DNA of 64,000 nt from Nocardia sp. NBC_01730 (GTDB lineage Bacteria > Actinomycetota > Actinomycetes > Mycobacteriales > Mycobacteriaceae). Below are positions 7,557-16,657 of this stretch, piece by piece. The DNA lies in the NCBI RefSeq assembly GCF_035920445.1, contig NZ_CP109162.1, forward strand, positions 3,162,001-3,226,000, given 5' to 3'. Numbering within the stretch: the stretch's first letter is position 1; every line of letters begins with the position of its first letter. Position numbers and translations under genes: made by a program. The notes under the pieces were generated by a model. The model was not told the DNA's origin, searched no databases, and saw nothing but the letters and a program-made list of their open reading frames with translations.

Positions 7557-9323
7557 ATGTGCGGAATCGCGGGGCTGGCCGGACCGGATGCAGCTCGGCA
7601 CACAGCAGTGGTCGCGGCGATGGGGCACTCTCAGCGTCACCGAGGACCGGACGGCACTGCCCATGCCGCCTCCATCGACGGGCTCGCGGTCGTCGCGATG
7701 AACTCCCTTCGGATCGTCAACCCCAGTGGCCAGATCGGTCCCTACCTCGATGCGGCCAGCGGCCTGCTGGTCACCTTCAACGGCGAGATCTACAACTTCC
7801 GGCAGATCGCATCCACCTGGGGCATCGACCTCCACCCGGATGACACGGACGCGCACCTCGTCCTGCGGGCCTGGGCCAAGCTCGGGCCGGCGTGCCTTGA
7901 TGGCTTGGACGGCATGTTCGCCCTCGCCGTCTACGATCCGCGCGAGACCACGCTGTTTCTGGCCCGTGACCGGCTTGCCCAGAAGCCCCTGTACTGGCGG
8001 CTCGACGGCGGGCGCCTGGCCTTCGCCTCCGAGGTCTCGACGCTCGTCGGCTACGGCGACGCGCCGATCGTCGTGCGCCCGGAGATGCTGGCCATCGAGA
8101 CACCGATCGGCGTCGACACCCCATACCAGGGCATCCAGCTCCTGGCGCCAGCCACGGTGCTGGCCTTCGACGTAGCGAGCGGATCCCTGGATCAGCGGAC
8201 CTGGTGGTCGCTGGACCGTGCCGAGCCGTTCACCGAGGACTACGGCCGGGCACTGGCCCAAGTCTCGGGCTTGCTGGCCGAGCAGGTCCCGTTGCGGGCC
8301 CCGGCTGGGGACTTCGCGCTCCTGCTGTCCGGTGGCCTGGACTCCAGCCTCCTCGCCTACCTGATGCGACCACAGCTGTGCGTGACCGTGCGCTACCCGG
8401 GGCAGGACCGTCTGGACGAGTCCGCGCAGGCAGCCGCGGTGGCGCGTGATATCGGCGCCGAGCTGCTTGTCATCGAGCCCGGCCCCGAGGACTTCAAGGC
8501 AACCTTGCCGTCCATCATGTCCGCACTGGACTACCCGATGGGCAACGCGAGCACCTTCTCCGAGTACATGGCGTACGCAGCTATCGCCGAGCGCGGCGTC
8601 CGCGTCGTCATCGGCGGTCTCGGCCCGGACGAGTTCCTGATGGGCTACATCCGTCATGCTCTGGCCCTCTTCGGCCCGGAAGAGGTGCTTGCCGCCGGCC
8701 TCACCGCATATCGCCCGCTGGCCGGCAAGCTCCTGCACTCGGACGGGGGGCCGCTGGAGCCGTCCGAGGCGATCACCCGGCTGATCTTGCGCGGCCCTGA
8801 CCCTGACGGCCGGGTCCGCGCCGAGGTCGCGGCCTGCCTGGAGCGAGCCGATGGGGACCTCGCCCGGGGACTGACCCTCGCGGACCTGGCGACCAGCTGG
8901 CGTCCGCTGGTGGAGACGTCGGACAAGCTGGCCTCCTCGTTCGGTATGGAGCGTCGCTCGCCCTACCTGGCGCGTTCCCTGGTCGAGCTGTTCTATCGAC
9001 TGCCGGTCGAGTACAAGATCGCGCATCCGGCCCGTGGCAAGCGCATTCTGCGGGACGCCGCGAAGGCCCTCGGCGTTCCGCCCGAGATTTGGGGAGCCAC
9101 CGACAAGCTCGGCTTCGCCTCCCCGGTGCCGAGTTGGTTGACCGGCGAACTCGCGGGGTGGGCCGACGGGCAGATCAACGATGCCCTCGCCGCTGCCCCG
9201 GTCGCGCTCCGCCCACTGCTGGAGGCAGGTCTACGACCGGCAGGCCGGTTCGACCGCACCCGTATGCAGGCCCTGATGACCGCGGTCTGGTCCGCGCCCG
9301 AACTGGTGACAACAGCCGCATGA
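7557..9323 (+). CDS. Asparagine synthase-like glutamine amidotransferase
   Basis: 588-residue class II glutamine-dependent amidotransferase of AsnB type. The start at 7557 places the nucleophile Cys directly after Met (MCGIAGLAG) behind GAAGGTGA. The N-terminal glutaminase has QRHRGPDG and FNGEIYNF. The C-terminal synthetase has the ATP-pyrophosphatase motif LLSGGLDSSLL and GLGPDEFLMGY. Glutaminase ammonia would amidate a carboxylate activated as an adenylate. First gene of a same-strand cluster with Nudix, sugar-nucleotide dehydrogenase and IMPase-like genes, which suggests small-molecule tailoring rather than primary asparagine synthesis. Substrate unknown. Confidence 0.88.
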   Translation: MCGIAGLAGPDAARHTAVVAAMGHSQRHRGPDGTAHAASIDGLAVVAMNSLRIVNPSGQIGPYLDAASGLLVTFNGEIYNFRQIASTWGIDLHPDDTDAHLVLRAWAKLGPACLDGLDGMFALAVYDPRETTLFLARDRLAQKPLYWRLDGGRLAFASEVSTLVGYGDAPIVVRPEMLAIETPIGVDTPYQGIQLLAPATVLAFDVASGSLDQRTWWSLDRAEPFTEDYGRALAQVSGLLAEQVPLRAPAGDFALLLSGGLDSSLLAYLMRPQLCVTVRYPGQDRLDESAQAAAVARDIGAELLVIEPGPEDFKATLPSIMSALDYPMGNASTFSEYMAYAAIAERGVRVVIGGLGPDEFLMGYIRHALALFGPEEVLAAGLTAYRPLAGKLLHSDGGPLEPSEAITRLILRGPDPDGRVRAEVAACLERADGDLARGLTLADLATSWRPLVETSDKLASSFGMERRSPYLARSLVELFYRLPVEYKIAHPARGKRILRDAAKALGVPPEIWGATDKLGFASPVPSWLTGELAGWADGQINDALAAAPVALRPLLEAGLRPAGRFDRTRMQALMTAVWSAPELVTTAA

Positions 9324-9355
9324 CACTCAACCTGGGCCGGCCATAGGTTGCACGG

Positions 9356-9790
9356 ATGGAACCGGACACCACCCCTCACTACGCCGCCACCCCGCGCGGG
9401 GCCGTCGCCATCATCACCAACGGGCGCGGCCAGCTCCTCCTGCATCTGCGTGACGACCTGCCGCATGTGACTTGGCCTGGCTACTGGTCGGTCCTCGGCG
9501 GAGGCTGCGATCCCGGCGAGAACCCCCGCCAGGCCATCGTCCGCGAGCTCGACGAAGAAGCCGGCTTGTCCGTAGACCAACTGAGCGAGCTGTTCGAGAC
9601 CCGGGACGAGCACGGTTCCGGGCAGCTCATCACCTTCTTCGCCGCCACCTGGGACGGCGATGAGACAGCTCTGCCGCTCACCGAGGGCATCAGGCTCCAG
9701 TTCTTCGACCGCGAGCACCTGAACATGCTGGCGGTCCCGCCGTTCATCCGCGACGGCATCCATCGCTACCTCACCACCCGGCCCGCCTGA
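9356..9790 (+). CDS. Nudix hydrolase
   Basis: 144-residue soluble Nudix hydrolase. The complete Nudix box is seen: G-x5-E-x7-RE-L-x-EE-x-GL in GGCDPGENPRQAIV and RELDEEAGL (about residues 49-71). These enzymes hydrolyse nucleoside diphosphates linked to another group; the substrate could be a nucleotide sugar or activated intermediate given the dehydrogenase downstream. It starts 32 bases after the asparagine synthase-like stop, so the two are probably cotranscribed. Confidence 0.88.
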   Translation: MEPDTTPHYAATPRGAVAIITNGRGQLLLHLRDDLPHVTWPGYWSVLGGGCDPGENPRQAIVRELDEEAGLSVDQLSELFETRDEHGSGQLITFFAATWDGDETALPLTEGIRLQFFDREHLNMLAVPPFIRDGIHRYLTTRPA

Positions 9791-9820
9791 CCGCCCGCTC
9801 TGCGAACACGAGGCGGGCGG
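9791..9820 (+). other. GC-rich hairpin between Nudix and dehydrogenase genes
   Basis: CCGCCCGC (9791-9798) pairs perfectly with GCGGGCGG (9813-9820). There is no T-run after it, so it is more likely an mRNA-stabilising or attenuating stem than a classical terminator. Confidence 0.4.
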
Positions 9821-9853
9821 AGGCGGCCGACCCCTGTTCGGAAGGACCCCACC

Positions 9854-11173
9854 ATGAAGCTCACCATCATCGGCTGCGGATACCTGGGCGCCACCCACGC
9901 CGCCGCCATGGCCGAACTCGGCCACCAGGTCCTCGGGATGGATACCGACACCGAAAAGGTCGACGCCCTCAACAAGGGCCAGGCCCCATTCCACGAGCGC
10001 GGCCTCGACGACCTCCTCACCAAACACACCACCACCGGGAACCTGCGCTTCACCGCCTCCTACGCGGAGGCCGGCGCCTTCGCCGATGTGCATTTCCTCG
10101 GCGTCGGCACCCCACAGCAGTCGGACAGCGACGCCTACGACCTCACCCACCTGTTTGCTGCCGTCCGCAGCCTCACACCCTGGCTGGCCGACAACACACT
10201 GATCATCGGGAAGTCCACTGTCCCCGTCGGCACCACCAAGATCCTCCGCGAGATCCTCCATGAGCACAGCCGCGACTTCGCGAACATCAAGCTCGCCTGG
10301 AGCCCGGAATTTCTGCGCGAGTCCTTCGCCGTCGCGGATACCCTCCGCCCTGACCGAATCGTTCTCGGCCTCGCCCCCGGCGACACCACCAGCGAGGCCG
10401 TCTTCCGTGCCGTCTACGCGGAGATCCTGCGCTGCGGCTCCCCGCTGATCGTCACCGATCTGCTGACGGCCGAGCTCACCAAGAGCGCCGCCAACGCCTT
10501 CCTCGCCACGAAGATCTCGTTCATCAACGCCATGGCCGAGCTGTGCGAGGCAGCCGGCGCCGACGTGCACGAGCTCGTTGCGGCACTCGCCTACGACACC
10601 CGGATCGGCCCGCGCGGAATGCGGCCTGGCCTTGGCTTCGGCGGCGGCTGCCTGCCCAAGGATGTCCGCGGCATCATCGCCCGCGCCGAAGAACTCGGCG
10701 CGGGCCAGGCGGTGTCGTTCCTACGGGAGGTGGACGCCATCAACCTCCGTCGCCGAGACCGAATGGTCGACCTCGCTCGCGAGCAGTGCGGCGGCACCTT
10801 GATCGGCAAGCGGATCGCCGTCTGGGGTGCCGCCTTCAAGCCCGACACCGACGATATCCGCGACTCACCGGCCCTAGCCGTCGCCGATGCGCTGCACCGG
10901 GCCGGCGCCGAAGTCACCGTCCACGATCCGATGGCTACCGACAACGCCCGCAAGGCATTCCCGCACCTGGAGTACACCGACGACGCGACTGCCGCCGTCA
11001 CTGGCGCCGGGCTGCTATTACACCTCACCGAGTGGACCCACTACCGTGACGCCGACCCCGCCGATCTCCGCCGGCACATCGCTGTGCCCAAGGTGATCGA
11101 CGGACGCGGCACCCTCGACCGTGAACGCTGGCGCACGGCGGGCTGGACGCACCGTGCCCTCGGACGGCCCTGA
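9854..11173 (+). CDS. UDP-glucose/nucleotide-sugar 6-dehydrogenase
   Basis: 439-residue UDP-glucose/GDP-mannose dehydrogenase family enzyme, which oxidises a nucleotide sugar C6 alcohol to the uronate with two NAD+. N-terminal Rossmann motif MKLTIIGCGYLGATHAAAMA; SPEFLRES for substrate binding; the catalytic Cys in GLGFGGGCLPKDVRG; C-terminal VWGAAFKPDTDDIRDSPA. Normal full length. GGAAGGA precedes the ATG. Whether it makes UDP-glucuronate for the cell wall or a specialised metabolite is not decidable here. Confidence 0.9.
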   Translation: MKLTIIGCGYLGATHAAAMAELGHQVLGMDTDTEKVDALNKGQAPFHERGLDDLLTKHTTTGNLRFTASYAEAGAFADVHFLGVGTPQQSDSDAYDLTHLFAAVRSLTPWLADNTLIIGKSTVPVGTTKILREILHEHSRDFANIKLAWSPEFLRESFAVADTLRPDRIVLGLAPGDTTSEAVFRAVYAEILRCGSPLIVTDLLTAELTKSAANAFLATKISFINAMAELCEAAGADVHELVAALAYDTRIGPRGMRPGLGFGGGCLPKDVRGIIARAEELGAGQAVSFLREVDAINLRRRDRMVDLAREQCGGTLIGKRIAVWGAAFKPDTDDIRDSPALAVADALHRAGAEVTVHDPMATDNARKAFPHLEYTDDATAAVTGAGLLLHLTEWTHYRDADPADLRRHIAVPKVIDGRGTLDRERWRTAGWTHRALGRP

Positions 11174-11329
11174 TCGGTTGCAGACAGCGGAGCCCTCTCT
11201 GGGCATTCCGCGTCACCCGAGAACACCAACGCGTCCACCCCGACCCCACCGGGCCGCTGCCTGATCAACAGTCACCGCTAAGGAGCTTGCACCCATCGGT
11301 GGTGGGCATCAAACCAAGGAGGGCTCATC

Positions 11330-11335
11330 TACACT
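11330..11335 (+). promoter_or_regulatory. Possible -10 element of a leaderless promoter
   Basis: TACACT ends 10 bases before the ATG at 11345. The AAGGAGGG at 11316 is too far (about 20 bases) to serve that ATG. A leaderless transcript for the IMPase-like gene would reconcile the two. Weak evidence. Confidence 0.25.
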
Positions 11336-11344
11336 CCCGAACGT

Positions 11345-12154
11345 ATGACGCTGATGGACGACCTCACCCTCGGACATCAACTGGCTGACACGGCCGACAG
11401 CATCTCCTTGCGGTACTTTTCGGCGGGCAGCGTGCCGACGCAATCCAAGGCCGACGGCAGCCCGGTCACGGCCGCCGACCACGCGGTCGAGCAAGCCATC
11501 CGAACTCAGCTTGCCAGTGCCCGTCCGCGGGACTCCTTTGTCGGAGAGGAATTCGGCGGACGCGGCAACGCGGCGCGACGTTGGGTGGTCGATCCGATCG
11601 ACGGCACGAGCAACTTCTCCGGTGGACAGACCGAGTGGAGCACCCTGATCGCTGTCGAGGAGGACGGCGAAGTGCTCACGGGCGTGATCACCGCGCCGGC
11701 TCTGCAGCGCCGCTGGTGGGCGTCACGATCAACGGGTGCATGGACCAGCACCTGCCGCGCGGGACAACTCGGGCCCCGCGAAGCCCTGGCAGTGACGGAG
11801 ACCGAGACGCTCGACAAGGCCACGGCCGCGATGTGGCCCATTGCCGCGCGGGTTCCTTCGCAGCGATTGGCCGCCGCCACCACACTCATTGCCCAGTGCG
11901 CCGGCGGCGGTCCCCTATCGAACTGGGCCGGGGTATGCCAAGGCGCCATGCTCGTCGCCGCTGGAGCTGCGGATGCCTTTCTCCACCTGACCGCTGATCC
12001 CTGGGACATTGCCGCTGCCGTGCCGATCGTCGAGGAAGCGGGGGGAAGGTTCAGCGACCCACAAGGAGGACGCAGTATCTCCCTCGGCGCGGCCGTGTTC
12101 ACCAACGGCCGTATACACGACGAGGTGCTCGTCCTGCTCGGACGCGAAGGGTGA
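11345..12154 (+). CDS. Inositol-monophosphatase-family phosphatase
   Basis: 269-residue Mg-dependent phosphatase of the IMPase/histidinol-phosphatase/CysQ family. Metal-binding motifs are complete: VTAADHAVE, SFVGEEFGG, WVVDPIDGTSNFS and the C-terminal TADPWDIAAAVPIVEEAGG. Last gene of the four-gene cluster, 171 bases after the dehydrogenase. It could dephosphorylate an inositol-, histidinol- or sugar-phosphate. Substrate not inferable from sequence. Confidence 0.85.
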   Translation: MTLMDDLTLGHQLADTADSISLRYFSAGSVPTQSKADGSPVTAADHAVEQAIRTQLASARPRDSFVGEEFGGRGNAARRWVVDPIDGTSNFSGGQTEWSTLIAVEEDGEVLTGVITAPALQRRWWASRSTGAWTSTCRAGQLGPREALAVTETETLDKATAAMWPIAARVPSQRLAAATTLIAQCAGGGPLSNWAGVCQGAMLVAAGAADAFLHLTADPWDIAAAVPIVEEAGGRFSDPQGGRSISLGAAVFTNGRIHDEVLVLLGREG

Positions 12155-12172
12155 GCTTCTGGCGAGTCCGAG

Positions 12173-12314
12173 TTACTTCTGGATACGCTGGGTGTTGTAC
12201 CAACAGTCGATATAGCCGAACAGTGCATTTTCGGCGGCCTCGCGGGTACGCCACGAGTTGCGATAGACCAGTTCGGTCTTCAGGGTGGAGAAGAAGTTCT
12301 CCATCAACGCGTTG
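12173..12314 (-). pseudogene. IS3 orfB C-terminal remnant cut by a group II intron
   Basis: Reads NALMENFFSTLKTELVYRN (containing the catalytic Glu of the IS3 DDE core) through FGYIDCWYNTQRIQK to a premature TAA. Similarity to the intact IS3 at 48306 stops at CAACGCGTTG, where the intron 5' end starts at 12315. Confidence 0.8.
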
Positions 12315-12560
12315 GTGTGTCCTGAAGGTGAGAGGAAGGTCGTGATGTAGAAGCACGAATCTTGTTGATGCCGTGCTGTTGTGGAGATGAAGGAAGGTCC
12401 TTCGGTATCGGCATGCAGGTGCAGGTACCAAACCGCCCCGAGCTGCTGCGGTGAATGAGTCGTGGTGGTGAGCGTCGTGGGAAAAGCCGCACAAGATGCG
12501 GCAGGTATGGGCTGAGAAGGCGAACGTGAGTGAACCACTGATGACGTGTCGTTAGATGTA
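12315..12560 (+). ncRNA. 5' end of a group II intron (domain I part)
   Basis: Starts with GTGTG, the group II 5' splice consensus GUGYG. Essentially identical to 27061-27306 (one difference noticed, TGATGTAG versus TGATTTAG) without indels. It is inserted antisense into IS3 orfB and is cut after 246 bases by IS630 copy 2. Confidence 0.75.
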
Positions 12561-13665
12561 TTGAACTGAAACTTCTTGATTGCCTTGCTCGTTGAGGATG
12601 CGTGAGTGATCAGGACCTGCGGCGGTTGTCACCCGCTGCGCAGGAGGTGGTGCGGCTGCGGGTGGTGGCCGCGCTGGAGTCGGAACGGGTACGCAGCTAC
12701 GGCGAGGCTGCCGAGGTGTTCGGTGTCTCGCGGCGTTCGGTGGGTACGTGGTGGCGTAGGTACCAGGCTGGGGGTCGGGAAGCGCTTGCCGCGCCGGTGA
12801 AATCTCGTACCGGCCGAGACGAGCTGATCAGCGCCGAGGACCGGGCGGTGTTGTTCGCCGCGATGGCCGACTACACCCCCGAGGAGTTGTTGATCGGCGG
12901 CCCGTTGTGGACCCGCGCCCTGGTCGCCGAGCTGATCCGCATGGTCGTCGGGGTCGTCATGACCGAGCAGGGTGTGGGCAAATGGCTGCGCCGCCACGGG
13001 TTCACTCCGCAACGCCCGGCGCGGCGGGCCTACCAGCAGAAACCCGATAAGGTGCGGGCCTGGCTGGATACCGAGTACCCCGCCATCGTCGCTCGCGTCC
13101 GCAGCGAGAACGCGGTGGTGGCCTGGACCGATCAGTGCGGGCTGCGCAGCGACACCGCCCCTCCAGGGCGTAGCTGGGCGCCGAAGGGCAGCACACCGGT
13201 GGTGCATGTGAACGGCAAACGCCTGCGCGTCAACATCATGTCCGCCATCGCTTTTCGTGGCGCACTGTGGTTCTCGGTGTTCACCGGCCGCTTCACCGCG
13301 AAGGTGTTCATCACCTTTCTCGACCGGCTCGCCCGCCAGGCCGGCCGCAAGGTCCATGTCATTGCCGACCGGCACCCGGTGCATCGCAGCAAGGCGGTGA
13401 CCGCATGGCTGGCCGCCAACGCCCACCGCATCGAGCTGCACCTGATGCCCGGCTACAGTCCCGAGCTCAACCCCGACGAGATCCTCAACGCCGACATCAA
13501 ACGACACGTCCACCCCGCCCGCGCCCGCTCCCGCAACGACCTCGCCCGCGAAACCCGCCGGTTCCCGCACCGCCGCCAGCGGCAACCCGACATCGTGCGC
13601 GGCTACTTCCACGCCCCACACGTCCGCTACACGACCCTGGAGGAAATGACATAGTTTCGGCTCAA
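12561..13665 (+). mobile_element. IS630-family element, copy 2
   Basis: Same 1105 bp as 4885-5989. The left side is a clean TA of the intron (gatgTA), and the right side begins TA, but the sequence after it is not the continuation of the intron seen at 27305. DNA was therefore lost or exchanged after insertion. Confidence 0.85.
12602..13654 (+). CDS. IS630-family transposase, copy 2
   Basis: Amino-acid sequence identical to the copy at 4926-5978, with the same GTG start and catalytic motifs (WTDQCG, ADRHPVH, SPELNPDE). It sits inside a group II intron fragment. Confidence 0.9.
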   Translation: MSDQDLRRLSPAAQEVVRLRVVAALESERVRSYGEAAEVFGVSRRSVGTWWRRYQAGGREALAAPVKSRTGRDELISAEDRAVLFAAMADYTPEELLIGGPLWTRALVAELIRMVVGVVMTEQGVGKWLRRHGFTPQRPARRAYQQKPDKVRAWLDTEYPAIVARVRSENAVVAWTDQCGLRSDTAPPGRSWAPKGSTPVVHVNGKRLRVNIMSAIAFRGALWFSVFTGRFTAKVFITFLDRLARQAGRKVHVIADRHPVHRSKAVTAWLAANAHRIELHLMPGYSPELNPDEILNADIKRHVHPARARSRNDLARETRRFPHRRQRQPDIVRGYFHAPHVRYTTLEEMT

Positions 13666-13668
13666 TAT

Positions 13669-13737
13669 CTGACGCCGGCCGAGTATGCTGCCCGCTGCGG
13701 CCACACCCACCACCCCGTGGCCTGCGACATCAACTGA
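13669..13737 (+). pseudogene. Possible IS3-type transposase tail
   Basis: 22 codons (LTPAEYAARCGHTHHPVACDIN and stop) resemble the C-terminal LTPAEY segment of IS3-type transposases. It abuts IS630 copy 2. Too short for a firm family call. Confidence 0.4.
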
Positions 13738-13817
13738 ACCTGGATCGAATACAACCCGGCTCTACTACCGGGCTGAGGGGACCGGCGGATTCCGGACAGC
13801 TGCCTGAAAGGCATATT

Positions 13818-14699
13818 TTATGCTGCTGCCTGCCGGTTCAGGTAATCGGCGTGGACCTGCAATGGAGTCTTGTAGCCGAGTCCCGAGTGGAGACGTTTTC
13901 GATTATAGAATGTTTCGATGTATTCCACAACCGCGCGGCGGGCCTGGTCGCGGGAGGCGAACTTCATGCGATGCAACCATTCGTTCTTGAGCGTGCCGAA
14001 GAACGATTCCGCCATCGAGTTGTCCCAACATACTCCCGTGCGGCCTACGGATTGGCGCATATCCATCTTCGTCAACTTCTTGCCGAACTCGTATCTGGTG
14101 TAATTTGAACCGCGGTCGCTGTGGAAGATCGCTCTCGAGAGGATATCCACACGAGTGGCGGCCATGTCGAGGGACGCCTCGATCAACGGCGTGCGGTAGT
14201 GATCGGCCATCGCCCAGCCGGCCACCATTTTCGTACAGCAATCGATCACGGTCGCCAAATAGAGCCAGCCCTCCCGTGTCGGAATATAAGTGATATCGGA
14301 GACGAACTTCTCACCCGGCGACTCGGCGGTGACGTCACGCTGCACGAGGTCGCCGATGCGGTGGCCGGTATCGGCCTCGGTGGTGGACGGACGCCACGGT
14401 TTCGGCTGGCAGGGAACCAGGCCCACCTCCCGCATGAGCTTGCGAACGGTGTCGTCGTCGACGTGGTGGCCCGAGGCGGTGAGCACGGCGTGGATGCGGC
14501 GGTGACCGTAAGTGCCATGGCTGTCGTCGAAGATCGCGGCGATCATCAACTTCAACTCCTCACGCCATTTTTCGGTTTCCGACACCGGGCGAGACAACCA
14601 TTCATAGAATCCCGATCTGGATACAATCAAATTCTTGCACATGAAGGCAACAGGATACGCCTTCTTCGCGTCCATCTCTGCGATGAATTCATATTTCAC
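13818..14699 (-). CDS. IS3-family orfB transposase
   Basis: About 293 residues from the GTG at 14699, which overlaps the orfA stop (GTGA). An HTH_21 segment precedes the DDE core: FVSDITYIPTREG, FHSDRGSNYTRYEF and NSMAESFFGTLKNEWLH give D, D and E; LHSGLGYKTPLQVHADYL ends it. The frame is also open upstream into orfA with an A-rich stretch (GAAAAAGC), so a -1 frameshift fusion is possible. Confidence 0.9.
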   Translation of the reverse strand: MKYEFIAEMDAKKAYPVAFMCKNLIVSRSGFYEWLSRPVSETEKWREELKLMIAAIFDDSHGTYGHRRIHAVLTASGHHVDDDTVRKLMREVGLVPCQPKPWRPSTTEADTGHRIGDLVQRDVTAESPGEKFVSDITYIPTREGWLYLATVIDCCTKMVAGWAMADHYRTPLIEASLDMAATRVDILSRAIFHSDRGSNYTRYEFGKKLTKMDMRQSVGRTGVCWDNSMAESFFGTLKNEWLHRMKFASRDQARRAVVEYIETFYNRKRLHSGLGYKTPLQVHADYLNRQAAA

Positions 14700-15007
14700 T
14701 GCTGGCGGGTCGCGAAGAAGGCGGCCGCTTTTTCTAAGAATTCCGCTTTCATGCGCAACTCTCGGTTCTCCCGCTCCAGCTCGCGCAACCGGGCACGCTC
14801 GGATATCGTCAGCGGTTCCTCTTCGACCGGATACCTCTTCCGATACAGCGCCACCCAATTACCCAAGGTTGCTTCATGGATTCCGAGATCCCGCGCGACC
14901 GACGCGACGGACCGGCCCGGATTCCCGAGCACGATCTTCACCGCCTCGTCCTTATACTCGGGCGAGTACTTTCTCCTCTGATGAGCCACGAACAGTTTCC
15001 CTCTCAC
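14696..15007 (-). CDS. IS3-family orfA
   Basis: 103 residues. YSPEYKDEAVKIVLGNPGRS and VARDLGIHEATLGNWVALY form the helix-turn-helix; RARLRELERENRELRMKAEF is the leucine zipper. Stop overlaps the orfB start. Confidence 0.85.
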   Translation of the reverse strand: MRGKLFVAHQRRKYSPEYKDEAVKIVLGNPGRSVASVARDLGIHEATLGNWVALYRKRYPVEEEPLTISERARLRELERENRELRMKAEFLEKAAAFFATRQQ

Positions 15008-15061
15008 TTCCCGTAACCACCCTACGAGTGGTCACTGTCCGGAGGGAACCGGGCACCTCAG

Positions 15062-15441
15062 GCGGACTCGATATCGGGGACTCGCCAACATCACTTTCGG
15101 GTTGAGGTCCTTCAACGCTCTCATGTGGTGGACCTCGACCTTGTGGGTGGAGCCGCATCGTTCGCAGGCCTCGGCGAGCAGGCGTTGCACCAGTTCGGAC
15201 CGGCGGCTGTTCCAGTTGCGAACCGGATCGTCGTCGAGGGGTCGTTGCGTGATGCCACGGGCCAGACTGTTTCCGCCCCAATGTGTTTCCAGTGGTGGCC
15301 GTATCGCGCCCACGCGGAACCGAGCTGACCAGCCGGCTCATTTTCAACACCGCGCAGATCTTGACAATATCTCCTGTGTCTCAAGAGGGGGCGGTGTCGA
15401 CCTGATCGGCTATCCACCATCCCCAGCGATCGCTTGACCAC
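15062..15441 (-). pseudogene. Group II intron maturase C-terminus (HNH region)
   Basis: A degraded frame reads LVQRLLAEACERCGSTHKVE, then VHHMRALKDLN, matching the C-terminal HNH endonuclease of group II intron reverse transcriptases; DDDPVRNWN precedes it. Cut at 15061 by the IS3 element, so the second half of the HNH motif is missing. No reverse transcriptase domain remains. Confidence 0.7.
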
Positions 15442-15478
15442 CGAGGTTCAGCTTTTGTGCTGGTGGAACAGCTGGCGG

Positions 15479-16657
15479 TCAGCGGGCGCCGGCCGGCCAC
15501 CGCCGTTCGGCACGCTGCCCACGTCGCAGCAGCAGCCATCCTCCGATCAGCATAAGCAGTCCCGGCGCGGCAAGGATGGCGGCAAACGTGACATAGCTGG
15601 AATCCAGGCCGTACTGCACCTTCTGCCGTGTACCGTCGTCTCCCGGTCCGAAGTGGATACCGGTCCCTTCCTTGCCGATCGCGAGCGCCGGACTTTCCGG
15701 CTGCAGGCTCACGGCGGCCCGCAGGGCCGCCTCTGCGTTGATCACACCGTAACCGGTCAACGGGTTGTAGCCCTGACCGTAGGTGGAGGCGGTGTGTTCC
15801 AGGAGTTGCTCCACTTGGCGCGGCGCGAGCTTGGGGTACTTGGCCAGGATCAGTGCCGCGACACCGGCGGTGAGCGCCGCCGCCGGTGAAGTCCCGTTGC
15901 CCGGCGTGCGCCCGGTCGTGGTGGAGTCGGCTCCGTTGATGCCAACGCCGGGCGCGGCCACGTCCACGTAGTCGTGCACGGAAGAGAACTCTGCCCGCGA
16001 GCCGTCCGGCTTCGAGGCGGCCACCGCAATGACCCCTGGATAGGCTGCCGGGTAGGCCACCTGATTGTCCTCATCGCCCTCATTACCGCCGGAGGCGATC
16101 ACCACCACACCCTTGCCCAGCGCGTAGTGGATGGCGCGCATCTCGTCGCTACCGTAGGCACCCAGGCTGATCCGCGAACCCAAGGACATGGAGATTACCT
16201 GGGCGCCGTTGTCTGCGGCATACCGGATAGCTTTGCTCACCGGGCGGGCGTTGCCCGACGGATTTTTAGCCTGCATCGTCTGCAGCCAGGTCTGGAAACT
16301 CGGATCGTCGTTGTCGCGGAGCACGCGCAGGCCCAGCACCTTCGCGTCGGGCGCGACGTCGAGCACACTGGAGGCCATCGCAGTGCCGTGGCCTCCGTAC
16401 CACGGTTGGGACTTGTCGCCCTCCGCGCTCAGGAAGTCCGGGCCCTCGGTCGCGCGGCCCTGCAATACGGGATGTCCGATGCGGATTCCGCTGTCCAGCA
16501 CCGCGACCGTGATTCCGTCGCCTTTGCTGATCGCCTGTGCGGCGGGCACCGAAAGAGCGGGCAGCTCCCAGCCGTTCTGCTCGGCCGAAGCGACTGGGGA
16601 ACCGAGGGCCAGCGACGACGCCGTCACCAACACGGCGATCACGAGATGGCACTTCAC
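15479..16657 (-). CDS. Mycosin-like S8 serine protease
   Basis: 392-residue exported subtilase resembling the MycP proteases of type VII secretion. The GTG at 16657 overlaps the stop of the upstream gene (GTGA) and starts directly at a signal peptide (HLVIAVLVTASSLALGSPVA). Catalytic Asp in VAVLDSGIR, His in YGGHGTAMASS, Ser in GNGTSPAAALTAG. A C-terminal membrane helix (ILAAPGLLMLIGGWLLL) with basic residues anchors it with the protease outside. No EccB/C/D genes or WXG100 pair are in the window, so it is an orphan here. Confidence 0.85.
   Translation of the reverse strand: MKCHLVIAVLVTASSLALGSPVASAEQNGWELPALSVPAAQAISKGDGITVAVLDSGIRIGHPVLQGRATEGPDFLSAEGDKSQPWYGGHGTAMASSVLDVAPDAKVLGLRVLRDNDDPSFQTWLQTMQAKNPSGNARPVSKAIRYAADNGAQVISMSLGSRISLGAYGSDEMRAIHYALGKGVVVIASGGNEGDEDNQVAYPAAYPGVIAVAASKPDGSRAEFSSVHDYVDVAAPGVGINGADSTTTGRTPGNGTSPAAALTAGVAALILAKYPKLAPRQVEQLLEHTASTYGQGYNPLTGYGVINAEAALRAAVSLQPESPALAIGKEGTGIHFGPGDDGTRQKVQYGLDSSYVTFAAILAAPGLLMLIGGWLLLRRGQRAERRWPAGAR

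Larger units (their letters stand above)
13774..15061 (-). mobile_element. Complete IS3-family element with GGC target duplication
   Basis: 1288 bp. Ends TGAGG...CCTCA with about 30-bp imperfect inverted repeats sharing TCCGGACAG. It is flanked by the 3-bp direct repeat GGC (13771-13773 and 15062-15064). It carries orfA and orfB without visible lesions, so it may be active. It truncated the group II maturase fragment on its right. Confidence 0.9.

Noticed and set aside
7488..9026. Long open frames on the minus strand opposite the asparagine synthase-like and dehydrogenase genes
   Set aside because: GC-rich antisense shadows; the plus-strand frames have clear enzyme motifs.
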